Assembly: GCA_937983065.1 (NCBI GenBank)
Contig: CALKAL010000102.1
Span: forward strand, 1-11,613
Length of the DNA stretch: 11,613 nucleotides
Reading direction: 5' to 3'
DNA from: an uncultured Bacillaceae bacterium
GTDB lineage: Bacteria; Bacillota; Bacilli; Bacillales; Alkalibacillaceae
This document shows positions 6,151 to 11,613 of the stretch, piece by piece. Both the position numbers and the translations under genes were made by a program. Positions within the stretch are counted from its first letter, which is position 1. Each line of letters begins with the position of its first letter. Under the pieces are notes generated by a model. That model made no database searches. It was not told the origin of the DNA and saw only the letters and a list, made by a program, of their open reading frames with translations.

Positions 6151-6176
6151 TGTCGAATAGAAGAAAATTGTATAAT
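6151..6176 (+). promoter_or_regulatory. Spo0A box core with adjacent -10 element, candidate sinR-side promoter
   Basis: TGTCGAA (6151-6157) is an exact copy of the Spo0A box core. A perfect TATAAT (6171-6176) follows at a spacing that places the box over the -35 position (6148-6153), where no good -35 hexamer exists. Spo0A-activated sigma-A promoters such as spoIIG have this arrangement. Transcription would run rightwards through the hairpin at 6216-6297 towards sinR. The box could equally act on the leftward sinI-like transcript. Confidence 0.45.
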
Positions 6177-6215
6177 TATTACTTAAGACTATTTGACTAG
6201 GATGATTGTAGGAAG

Positions 6216-6297
6216 AAGCTATTTAAGTTGAGAAATTAACTGCGGGTCTTCAGTCTTTCCGCATTAATGACTATGTTTCAACTAAAAAATCCAGCTT
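6216..6297. repeat. Long imperfect inverted repeat upstream of sinR
   Basis: Three nested arm pairs share one centre: AAGCT (6216-6220) with AGCTT (6293-6297), AGTTGA (6226-6231) with TCAACT (6278-6283), and TTAACTGCGG (6236-6245) with CCGCATTAA (6259-6267, one bulged C). The central loop is 13 bases. No open frame of note covers it. It may be a structured leader of the sinR transcript or a small miniature repeat element. It is in the middle of the otherwise gene-free 5892-6421 stretch. Confidence 0.5.
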
Positions 6298-6421
6298 AAG
6301 AAGAAAAAATTTGCCCATTAATTATATATTCATTACATCTGAGATAAAGTCTTATCCTGTCATTCAATATTTATGATAAAATATGAATAAACATAGTGAT
6401 AGCGTAAGGAGTTTGTTATAA

Positions 6422-6757
6422 ATGATCGGGGATCGTGTAAAGAAATATCGCGAAAAATCAGGCATGTCTATGACTGAATTATCGGAGAAGGCTGGTGTAG
6501 CCAAATCATATTTAAGTGCTTTAGAGAGAAATATTCAAAAAAACCCATCGATCCAATTTTTAGAAAAGATAGCCTCTGTCCTTAACATATCGATCGATCA
6601 ACTGTTAAAGGATCAAGAAGAAAACCAAAATCCCGATGACGCTGTTCTCGATCAAGAATGGCAGGAACTTGTGAGAGAGGCCATGAAATCAGGAGTATCT
6701 AAAGATGAGTTTAGAAATTTTTTAGAATTTAATAAGTGGAAGTTAGACAATAAATAA
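6422..6757 (+). CDS. sinR: SinR homologue, repressor of biofilm matrix genes
   Basis: The 111-residue protein matches Bacillus subtilis SinR in length and order. Residues 1-65 are an XRE-type helix-turn-helix, MIGDRVKKYREKSGMSMTE at the start and AGVAKSYLSALERN as the recognition region. After a linker rich in Q, N and D, residues about 76-107 form the SinI-binding and oligomerisation helices (LDQEWQELVREAMKSGVS, FRNFLEFNKWK). In B. subtilis SinR represses the tapA-sipW-tasA and eps operons until SinI captures it. AAGGAG lies 10 bases before the ATG, a slightly long spacing. The gene is monocistronic, ends in a strong terminator, and is divergent from the SinI-like gene. Regulation of the tapA locus downstream in this window is expected from homology. 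Confidence 0.93.
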   Translation: MIGDRVKKYREKSGMSMTELSEKAGVAKSYLSALERNIQKNPSIQFLEKIASVLNISIDQLLKDQEENQNPDDAVLDQEWQELVREAMKSGVSKDEFRNFLEFNKWKLDNK

Positions 6758-6774
6758 TTACAAAAGTACTTTTT

Positions 6775-6808
6775 AGAGAAGTGGTGCATCAATCACTTCT
6801 CTTTTTTT
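6775..6808 (+). terminator. Intrinsic terminator of sinR
   Basis: AGAGAAGTG (6775-6783) pairs perfectly with CACTTCTCT (6794-6802) around a 10-base loop, followed by a run of seven T. It separates sinR from the acyl-CoA dehydrogenase gene. Confidence 0.9.
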
Positions 6809-6879
6809 ATGGCAAAAATTAATGATTTAAAATTATTGGAACAGAATAAGAAAAGATTCACTATGAAAGGAGAACATGT

Positions 6880-7776
6880 ATGGATTTTAAAAATGTAACT
6901 GTTGCAGGAAGTGGTGTCTTAGGGAGTCAAATTGCCTTTCAAACAGCTTACAAAAACTTTAACGTTTCTGTTTACGATATTAATGATGAGGCGATTGAAA
7001 AGGCTAAGGAACGGTTTAACCGGCTAAAAGAAAGGTATCAAGAAGATTTGAATGCCTCGAAGGAAGAAGTGGATGCAGCGTATAATCGGCTATCGTTTTA
7101 TACGGATTTAAGTCAAGCCGTTGAAAATGCCGATTTAGTCATTGAAGCTGTTCCTGAGGTTGTGGACATTAAAATGGATTTTTATAAGAAATTAGGTGAG
7201 GTTGCGCCTAGTAAAACGGTTTTTGCCACGAATTCTTCAACGATGCTACCAAGTCAATTTAAGGATGCAACAGGAAGGCCGGAGAAATTTTTAGCACTAC
7301 ATTTTGCGAATGAAATATGGAAAAATAATACCGCGGAAGTGATGAAACATCCTGAAACAGACGATGAAGTGTTTAACGACGTCATTGAATTTTCCAAAGC
7401 GATTGGAATGGTCGCACTACCTGTTCATAAGGAGCAACCAGGTTATATATTAAACACCTTGCTCGTCCCATTTTTAAACGCAGCTCAACAATTATTAGTA
7501 AACGACATTGCCGATGTGGAAACAATTGATAAGACATGGATGATTGCAACGGGTGCGCCAAAAGGGCCGTTTGCCATATTAGACGTGATTGGAATTAATA
7601 CGCCTTACAATTTATCCGTAGCAAGGGCTAAGGCAGGCGATGAAATGTCTCAAAAAATTGCGGATTATTTAAAGCAGGAATTTCTCGACAAAGGAAGGCT
7701 CGGGGTCCAAAATGGAAAAGGATTTTACGACTATCCGAATCCATCGTTTGAAGATCCAGATTTTCTAAAGGGGTAA
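6880..7776 (+). CDS. 3-hydroxyacyl-CoA dehydrogenase, NAD-binding
   Basis: The 298-residue protein belongs to the L-3-hydroxyacyl-CoA dehydrogenase family, which oxidises 3-hydroxyacyl-CoA to 3-ketoacyl-CoA with NAD in beta-oxidation or related pathways. The Rossmann motif is G10-S-G12-V-L-G15, with an Asp ending the second strand (VSVYDIND), as NAD-users have. Downstream are ATNSST, the catalytic-region ALHFANEIW, an AEVMKHP glutamate, and the PGYILNTLL asparagine region that opens the C-terminal dimerisation domain. The usual HFFNP appears here as HFANE, a variant, so the exact substrate is uncertain. AAAGGAG lies eight bases before the ATG. It stands alone between two terminators and has no visible link to the matrix genes. 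Confidence 0.9.
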   Translation: MDFKNVTVAGSGVLGSQIAFQTAYKNFNVSVYDINDEAIEKAKERFNRLKERYQEDLNASKEEVDAAYNRLSFYTDLSQAVENADLVIEAVPEVVDIKMDFYKKLGEVAPSKTVFATNSSTMLPSQFKDATGRPEKFLALHFANEIWKNNTAEVMKHPETDDEVFNDVIEFSKAIGMVALPVHKEQPGYILNTLLVPFLNAAQQLLVNDIADVETIDKTWMIATGAPKGPFAILDVIGINTPYNLSVARAKAGDEMSQKIADYLKQEFLDKGRLGVQNGKGFYDYPNPSFEDPDFLKG

Positions 7777-7826
7777 AGATGATATATTCGTAGCTCTTGA
7801 GGGAAGTTTAGCCTTAAATACCAATA

Positions 7827-7862
7827 TTAAAAGAGAGTCTGAACATTAGTTTTCAGACTCTC
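7827..7862 (-). terminator. Intrinsic terminator of the fibre and sortase operon
   Basis: GAGAGTCTGAA (7833-7843) pairs perfectly with TTCAGACTCTC (7852-7862) around an 8-base loop. On the minus strand it is followed by TTTTAATATT. It starts 6 bases after the sortase stop. On the plus strand there is no T tract, so it mainly serves the minus-strand operon, although it may also stop reads from the dehydrogenase gene. Confidence 0.85.
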
Positions 7863-7868
7863 CATCTA

Positions 7869-8489
7869 TTATGGTAATTTTTTTGCATGAACAATTAATC
7901 GATGGGTCGGATCATACATCGGCTCACACGTAATAAGGGTGATGATTGATTCATCCTCCATCGGCTCTAATACGGAAACATCTTCTGGTACAACAATTGA
8001 AATATCAAACACTTCATAATCCCACGAACCATCAATCGTTTCCACATTAACGATATCCCCTAATTCGATTTCATCTAACCGATTAAACTGTCGACCGTAC
8101 GTAAAGCTTCGATGTGCAGCTATTCCTGTATTGCCTTTTTCACCGATTGGTGCTGTACCTGTGATTGTACCCGCGCCGATGTTTAAATTTTCAACCGTCG
8201 CCCCTTGAAGGACTGGTAACGAAACATCAATTTTATCGATTTGTATAATGCCGATGACATCCGAGGAATAAGGCGATTCTCCTTCCTCATTTTCTTGATT
8301 GCTTAATATAACATCTGGGTTATCCGTTGAAAAATGGTCCCGCTCCTCCTGAGAAAATATTTCATCTAACTCCCGAAATTCGTCAATTAACTTTTGTTCC
8401 TCAGAAGCATAATATTGTTTTTGTAAAAATGGAAAAGCTGCCACTGTTATTCCACCAACAATAAAGAGTAAGGCTATCAATGTACGCAT
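7869..8489 (-). CDS. srtD: Class D-like sortase
   Basis: The 206-residue membrane-bound transpeptidase has an N-terminal anchor (residues 3-22), then an acidic linker, then the sortase barrel. The catalytic triad is visible as His126 (GIAAHRSFTYG), Cys188 (ITLITCEP, the TLxTC signature) and Arg197 (DPTHRLIV). The short N-terminal anchor and compact C-terminus fit class D. Class D sortases in Clostridium use LPQTG-type signals, the signal of the next gene upstream, so that protein is the likely substrate. The ATG at 8489 follows AAGGA and comes 16 bases after the stop of the LPQTG gene. A longer in-frame start at 8543 would overlap that gene. Confidence 0.9.
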   Translation of the reverse strand: MRTLIALLFIVGGITVAAFPFLQKQYYASEEQKLIDEFRELDEIFSQEERDHFSTDNPDVILSNQENEEGESPYSSDVIGIIQIDKIDVSLPVLQGATVENLNIGAGTITGTAPIGEKGNTGIAAHRSFTYGRQFNRLDEIELGDIVNVETIDGSWDYEVFDISIVVPEDVSVLEPMEDESIITLITCEPMYDPTHRLIVHAKKLP

Positions 8490-8505
8490 AAACCCATTCC
8501 TTACA

Positions 8506-9246
8506 TTAAGCTCGTTTTTTCCGTAATAAATAAATGGTAACACCTAAAACAACTAGTAAACCGCCAATAATATAGTAACCTAAAGGAAGCTCTTCTCCCG
8601 TTTGTGGAAGGACACTACCACCTTTAACAGCTTGATCCTCGTCATTTCCAACACTAGCAGAATGTTCGTCATCCTTGTCACTTTCATCATTAGAAGACTG
8701 CTCTTCATCCTTGTCATTGTCGGCATCAGTTGGATCTTCCTCCTGATCTTCATCATTTTGTTCAGGCATATCCCCTTCTGCATAAAACAAAATAACAAAC
8801 ATAGTCTCTAACCCTTGAAATTCATTTCCAGACTCTGGTGGAAACTCAGCAACAAATGTGAGTTCCTCTTCCGTTCCTGATTCTAGAAATCTCGGTTCAA
8901 ATCCGTCAAACCCTGATAACTTGCCTTCGTATAAATTCGCACCGTCTGAATCATAAACCGTAAGTTCCAATTGTTCATACAACGAGTCGGAACCATTAAC
9001 TTTTTTTGACTCAGATTGATAGAAAAAATCAAACTCTCCATCATTTCTAACCGTTAAATGTCTTTCAAATGTATCCCCCGGTTTTATATTGTCAGCATCG
9101 AATAGGACACCCTCTGGATCTGTTGAAATTGAAATGTTATCTGTATTTGCATAGACAAAATACGGATTATTTAATATGTGAGCTATCAGTAAAATAATCG
9201 TGGTGATACTTGTTAATAATACAATTAATTTTAAACGCCTTTTCAT
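8506..9246 (-). CDS. LPQTG wall-anchored protein with TasA/CalY-like region
   Basis: The 246-residue protein has a signal peptide (residues 1-34). An extracellular region of about 110 residues follows, and then an acidic Asp/Glu/Ser/Asn stalk near residues 155-205. It ends in a complete sorting signal: LPQTG at 213-217, a hydrophobic segment and the tail RKKRA. The extracellular part contains NIKPGDTFERHLTVRNDG, resembling NMKPGDWKVHQIRIYNEG of the TasA-like protein in this window, so it may share that jelly-roll fold. It lies between sipW and the sortase gene with small gaps. A plausible role is a wall-bound foothold or cap for the fibre. AAGGTG precedes the ATG. Confidence 0.85.
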   Translation of the reverse strand: MKRRLKLIVLLTSITTIILLIAHILNNPYFVYANTDNISISTDPEGVLFDADNIKPGDTFERHLTVRNDGEFDFFYQSESKKVNGSDSLYEQLELTVYDSDGANLYEGKLSGFDGFEPRFLESGTEEELTFVAEFPPESGNEFQGLETMFVILFYAEGDMPEQNDEDQEEDPTDADNDKDEEQSSNDESDKDDEHSASVGNDEDQAVKGGSVLPQTGEELPLGYYIIGGLLVVLGVTIYLLRKKRA

Positions 9247-9288
9247 CGGATCACCTTCTCACAAGTGGCATAAAGCCCCTAAATATAT

Positions 9289-9924
9289 TTAAACTGGTTC
9301 ACTTATTTCTTTTTCGTTTTCTTTCGCATTATTTTTCTCTTTCTCCAAATGGGAAAGTGCCTGCCAAATCGTATACCCTGCATAAGCAATTAACAATAAG
9401 CCTGGTAAAATGAGTAGTAATGCTCCCCCCTCTTTCGATTGAGCAAAACTAGACAAGTAGCCGACATATGGAATTGTAAAGCCTGTGTACTCAGCAACGA
9501 CATTGTCTGATAAAACTAAATCTCGATCCGCAGCATTGTTATTATCCCCTTTTGTCTCATAAAGGACATTATCGCCGCTATGAATGACATCGATAACTCT
9601 ATGGGTGATGAGTCTACTCGCGTCGTCCATAAACGTAATGACATCACCTTCTTTAAATCGTGTCATATCTCCCCCAGGTTTAACGGCAATAATTGACCCT
9701 GTTTTAAATTCCGGTTCCATTGACCCTGATAATACCGTTTTTATTTGATAACCAAAAACTTTTGGCTCTCCTCCTGATGCTTTAGTAGAAATAACAATAA
9801 ACGCCATAACGATGAGAGTGGTAAATAAAATAACAGTTACCGTCGCATTCGCCCACTTTTTTATAGTTTTTAGTTTAAGAGATTTTTCGGCTTTAATTTT
9901 CTCTGACCTTGATTTCACTTCCAT
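9289..9924 (-). CDS. sipW: SipW-type signal peptidase I
   Basis: The 211-residue protein is an ER-type (SipW) signal peptidase. A cytoplasmic basic N-terminus leads into a membrane segment (about 26-47). The catalytic domain has Ser68 in SGSMEP and His108 in RLITHRV, where the general prokaryotic type uses Lys. KGDNN and the final strand follow, then a second membrane segment (LLLILPGLLLIAYAGY) and a charged C-terminal tail. In B. subtilis SipW processes TasA and TapA, both encoded just upstream here. Its start is two bases after the tapA stop, and its ribosome site AAGGTG is inside the end of tapA, so translation is probably coupled. Confidence 0.95.
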   Translation of the reverse strand: MEVKSRSEKIKAEKSLKLKTIKKWANATVTVILFTTLIVMAFIVISTKASGGEPKVFGYQIKTVLSGSMEPEFKTGSIIAVKPGGDMTRFKEGDVITFMDDASRLITHRVIDVIHSGDNVLYETKGDNNNAADRDLVLSDNVVAEYTGFTIPYVGYLSSFAQSKEGGALLLILPGLLLIAYAGYTIWQALSHLEKEKNNAKENEKEISEPV

Positions 9925-9926
9925 AA

Positions 9927-10772
9927 TTATTCACCTTCTTCAGCTTGATTATCTTCTACAGTTTCTTCGTCCTCATTATCATCATCAAGATCGTCTTCAT
10001 CAGATCCCGTTTCTTCACCTTCGTTATCATCGTCCTTCGATTCTTCATCTTCTTCTTTCTCTTCCTCATTAATCGGTTCGTCATCTTCATTCACTTGTTC
10101 TTCTTCATTAGTAGGCTCTTCATCGACATCTTCTTGTTCATCTATTCCATCTTCTGTTTGTTCTTCATCATCTTTAGATTCATTTGACTCTTCTACCTCT
10201 TCATCAATTTCCTGATTTAAATCGTCTTCTTCATTTGTATTAGTTTTTGCGGCGTTACAATTAACATGAATTTTTAAACTCCAAATCTCTAAATCCGCAC
10301 TACCTTCATAATCTGAGACTTGATATGCCTTGAACATGTAATGGCCATTTTCCGAAACCTCATAAGTGAGCATCGTCGACTCATTATGTTTCAGTGGATT
10401 AATGACACCCTCTCCTACTAATTCACCGTGAGGATTTTTCGGATTACCATGATCAACATAATAAACTTTATAAACAGCCGTTGTTTTCATATCAGATCCG
10501 ACATTACGAATTTCAGCACCAATTTCAATTGGGGCACATGCTTTAATGTTTTCTGCCCCTTTTTCAACGAACATTAATTCACTACCATCCCACCAAGAGG
10601 AAGCAGCTTGAATGGTTACATTAGCAACGTTATCCGTACTATAGTAAGCGGATGTCTCTGAAGTCAAAAAAGTTAAAGAAGCAATCGTCGCGTACCAAAT
10701 AAGCAATATTTTAGTGATAAGTTTAATTTTGTAAAATTTTTTTCGATATTTTGTGGAGCGTGAGTATTTCAC
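9927..10772 (-). CDS. tapA: TapA-like amyloid fibre anchoring/assembly protein with acidic tail
   Basis: The 281-residue secreted protein has a signal peptide ending near residue 42 (TSETSAYYS). A conserved domain follows, with CAPIEIGAEIRNVG, GHYMFKAYQVSDY and IWSLKIHVNC, matching B. subtilis TapA (CSPFALFAVLENTG, YAFKVYKPAGY, WSEPMRLAKC), including the two Cys. The last 100 residues or so are almost only Glu, Asp, Asn and Ser, and no globular fold is expected there. TapA promotes TasA fibre assembly at the cell surface. The start is GTG at 10772, seven bases after AGGAGG. It lies between tasA and sipW, the reverse of the B. subtilis order, where tapA comes first and tasA last. Confidence 0.88.
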   Translation of the reverse strand: MKYSRSTKYRKKFYKIKLITKILLIWYATIASLTFLTSETSAYYSTDNVANVTIQAASSWWDGSELMFVEKGAENIKACAPIEIGAEIRNVGSDMKTTAVYKVYYVDHGNPKNPHGELVGEGVINPLKHNESTMLTYEVSENGHYMFKAYQVSDYEGSADLEIWSLKIHVNCNAAKTNTNEEDDLNQEIDEEVEESNESKDDEEQTEDGIDEQEDVDEEPTNEEEQVNEDDEPINEEEKEEDEESKDDDNEGEETGSDEDDLDDDNEDEETVEDNQAEEGE

Positions 10773-10825
10773 ACATATTCCTCCTTACGTTGAATAAGAA
10801 ATGATTTATTTCCTATCATGAGTCT

Positions 10826-10902
10826 ACGAATCTATTCATAACCCCATGATAAAAAATAAATCGGAAAGGTGAGGTCAACTCACCTTTCACGAATCTATTT
10901 AT
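10826..10902. repeat. 13-of-14-base direct repeat flanking the tasA-tapA hairpin
   Basis: ACGAATCTATTCAT (10826-10839) recurs as ACGAATCTATTTAT (10889-10902), the latter overlapping the tasA stop codon. The terminator hairpin lies between them. This could be a replication-slippage duplication, a target-site duplication around a 49-base insert, or two copies of a binding site. Confidence 0.5.
10851..10888 (-). terminator. Terminator or attenuator between tasA and tapA
   Basis: GAAAGGTGAG (10864-10873) pairs perfectly with CTCACCTTTC (10879-10888) around a 5-base loop. On the minus strand it is followed by CGATTTATTTTTTATC, where a two-base offset precedes the T-rich stretch. It starts 10 bases after the tasA stop. 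If partial, it would make tasA mRNA more abundant than the downstream assembly genes. If complete, tapA needs its own promoter in the remaining 80 bases, where I see no strong one. Confidence 0.75.
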
Positions 10903-11486
10903 CTTAATTCTCCCTCTTCTTGACTTGCTTCAAAAACAAGTTCGAAATCGATTGAATCGCCTTGAAAAATGTTTTGGTCCTCACCATTATCGTGGAATTT
11001 AAAATCTATTCTTAAAGTTTGACGATGATCTGTTTGATGAGCTCTACCAGTTGGAGTGTTTAAGTCTTCCGCAACGACTAAGTCTTCTATTTCAGATAAT
11101 GGGACCCAGTCAGCAACGACTTCTCGGGAACCTAACTTCATAATGTGAACTAAAATATGGTCTGCAAAATCTTCATCTCCATTATCACCGTTTGCATCAG
11201 TTACTTCATAATCTACGTTAAGTTTTACATCATTTATTTTTAAAGTTCCTTCATTGTAAATGCGGATTTGATGAACCTTCCAATCTCCTGGTTTCATATT
11301 GTCAATAGATAGATCCACTTCTTCTCTGTCATCAGTACCTTTTAGATTAATATCTAACGTTCCTGCTGCAAACGTATTTTCGGTAGATTCTGTGTCACTG
11401 AAATAAGCGAATGTCCCCCCACCAATCAAAGAAGCTCCTAAAATTGCCGCTACAATTCCCATTCCTAATTTTTTCTTAATACTCAT
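10899..11486 (-). CDS. tasA: TasA/CalY (camelysin) family fibre protein
   Basis: The 195-residue secreted protein begins MSIKKKLGMG, continues with a hydrophobic core and ends its signal in GGGTFAYFSDTES. This is nearly the TasA pattern (GGGTWAAFNDIKS), and cleavage by SipW is expected near residue 27. The mature part has TFAAGTLDINL, NMKPGDWKVHQIRIYNEGTL and a final strand FELVFEASQ, all typical of the TasA/CalY jelly-roll. B. subtilis TasA is about 261 residues, so this shorter form is closer in size to CalY. It forms extracellular fibres of the biofilm matrix. GGAGG lies seven bases before the ATG. It heads the part of the operon seen here and is a likely SinR target. Confidence 0.92.
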   Translation of the reverse strand: MSIKKKLGMGIVAAILGASLIGGGTFAYFSDTESTENTFAAGTLDINLKGTDDREEVDLSIDNMKPGDWKVHQIRIYNEGTLKINDVKLNVDYEVTDANGDNGDEDFADHILVHIMKLGSREVVADWVPLSEIEDLVVAEDLNTPTGRAHQTDHRQTLRIDFKFHDNGEDQNIFQGDSIDFELVFEASQEEGELR

Positions 11487-11540
11487 TTGATTACCTCCAA
11501 TATAAAATAAATAGTATTTTCTTTGCGTTTTTCTGAGTAT

Positions 11541-11571
11541 TTAAAAGGAAGGAGATGAATTCTCCCTCCTT
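11541..11571. terminator. Intrinsic terminator upstream of tasA
   Basis: AAGGAAGGAGA (11545-11555) pairs with TCTCCCTCCTT (11561-11571), with one wobble, around TGAAT. On the minus strand TTTTAAAT follows. It lies 9 bases after the stop of the partial gene at the right edge, so it ends that gene's transcript or attenuates read-through into tasA. Confidence 0.75.
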
Positions 11572-11580
11572 AAGTTTTAA

Positions 11581-11613
11581 TTAACGCGATTCACCTGGAG
11601 TTTGGTGAGCTGT
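11581..11613 (-). CDS. C-terminal end of a second TasA/CalY-like protein (partial)
   Basis: The last ten residues before a minus-strand TAA at 11581-11583 read TAHQTPGESR and continue beyond the window. The end of the TasA protein in this window reads EASQEEGELR. Five of ten positions (A, Q, G, E, R) are identical at the same distance from the stop, and a terminator follows just downstream. A tandem TasA/CalY paralogue on the same strand is the best reading, but ten residues are little evidence. Confidence 0.55.
   Translation of the reverse strand, partial: TAHQTPGESR

Noticed and set aside
6150..6200. 16-codon frame starting ATGTCGAATAGA upstream of sinR
   Set aside because: It has no ribosome site or recognisable product, and its start overlaps the Spo0A box and the -10 element lies within it.
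6361..6400. Promoter directly before sinR around TATGATAAAAT
   Set aside because: A -10-like word is present, but no acceptable -35 lies at a usual distance. It is left unassigned.
8580..8811. Two short frames, one on each strand, inside the LPQTG gene
   Set aside because: Both are shadows of the repetitive acidic stalk of that gene. No ribosome site supports either.
9210..9413. 67-codon plus-strand frame
   Set aside because: It is antisense across the junction between the LPQTG gene and sipW, both of which are well supported.
9945..10187. 80-codon plus-strand frame rich in Ile and Phe that looks like a membrane protein
   Set aside because: It is the antisense of the GAA/GAT-rich acidic tail of TapA, which automatically yields Phe, Ile and Leu codons.
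11518..11534. SinR-box-like TTTCTTT and GTTTTTCT upstream of tasA
   Set aside because: They are one to two mismatches from GTTCTYT, but such T-rich words are common here. They are not strong enough to list as an operator, although the place is right.

Overview
The window looks like chromosome from an AT-rich, spore-forming member of the Bacillaceae. The evidence is a SinR homologue, a SinI-type antirepressor, a TasA/TapA/SipW fibre locus, AGGAGG-type ribosome binding sites and low-GC codon use. Very acidic secreted proteins hint at a salt- or alkali-tolerant species, but that is inference. No species can be named from the sequence alone.

Layout. Bases 1-515 hold a tRNA-Val(GAC) gene on the minus strand with its promoter and terminator. 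A decayed second copy of its 3' half lies about 250 bases downstream, and a short possible integrase remnant sits between them, which looks like the scar of a lost element. Bases 626-1006 encode a small membrane protein of unknown role. A resolvase-like protein that has lost its catalytic residues (1018-1563, minus) is divergent from a SulP anion transporter and a universal stress protein (1657-3523). A minus-strand operon at 3562-5621 encodes an ArsR-type regulator, a VOC/glyoxalase-fold protein and a GNAT acetyltransferase.

Bases 5700-6808 are a regulatory module. A 36-residue SinI-like antirepressor (5781-5891, minus) is preceded by a c-di-GMP-I (GEMM) riboswitch (5947-6021). It is divergent from sinR (6422-6757, plus), and the roughly 500 bases between them also carry an exact Spo0A-box core next to a perfect -10 hexamer and a long imperfect hairpin. 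A lone 3-hydroxyacyl-CoA dehydrogenase gene follows (6880-7776).

From 7869 to the right edge, everything is on the minus strand and concerns extracellular fibres. In order of transcription these are the C-terminal end of a second TasA/CalY-like protein (cut by the window edge), tasA, tapA, sipW, an LPQTG-anchored protein with a TasA-like region, and a class D-like sortase.

How it fits together. In Bacillus subtilis, SinR represses the tapA-sipW-tasA operon and SinI relieves it. Here the antirepressor appears to sit under a c-di-GMP riboswitch, and the target locus lies 1-5 kb away with an added wall-anchoring pair (LPQTG protein and sortase). The working model is that c-di-GMP controls SinI-like production, which controls SinR, which controls fibre production, with the fibre linked covalently to the wall. 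The RNA and the proteins are recognised from sequence. The wiring between them is inference.
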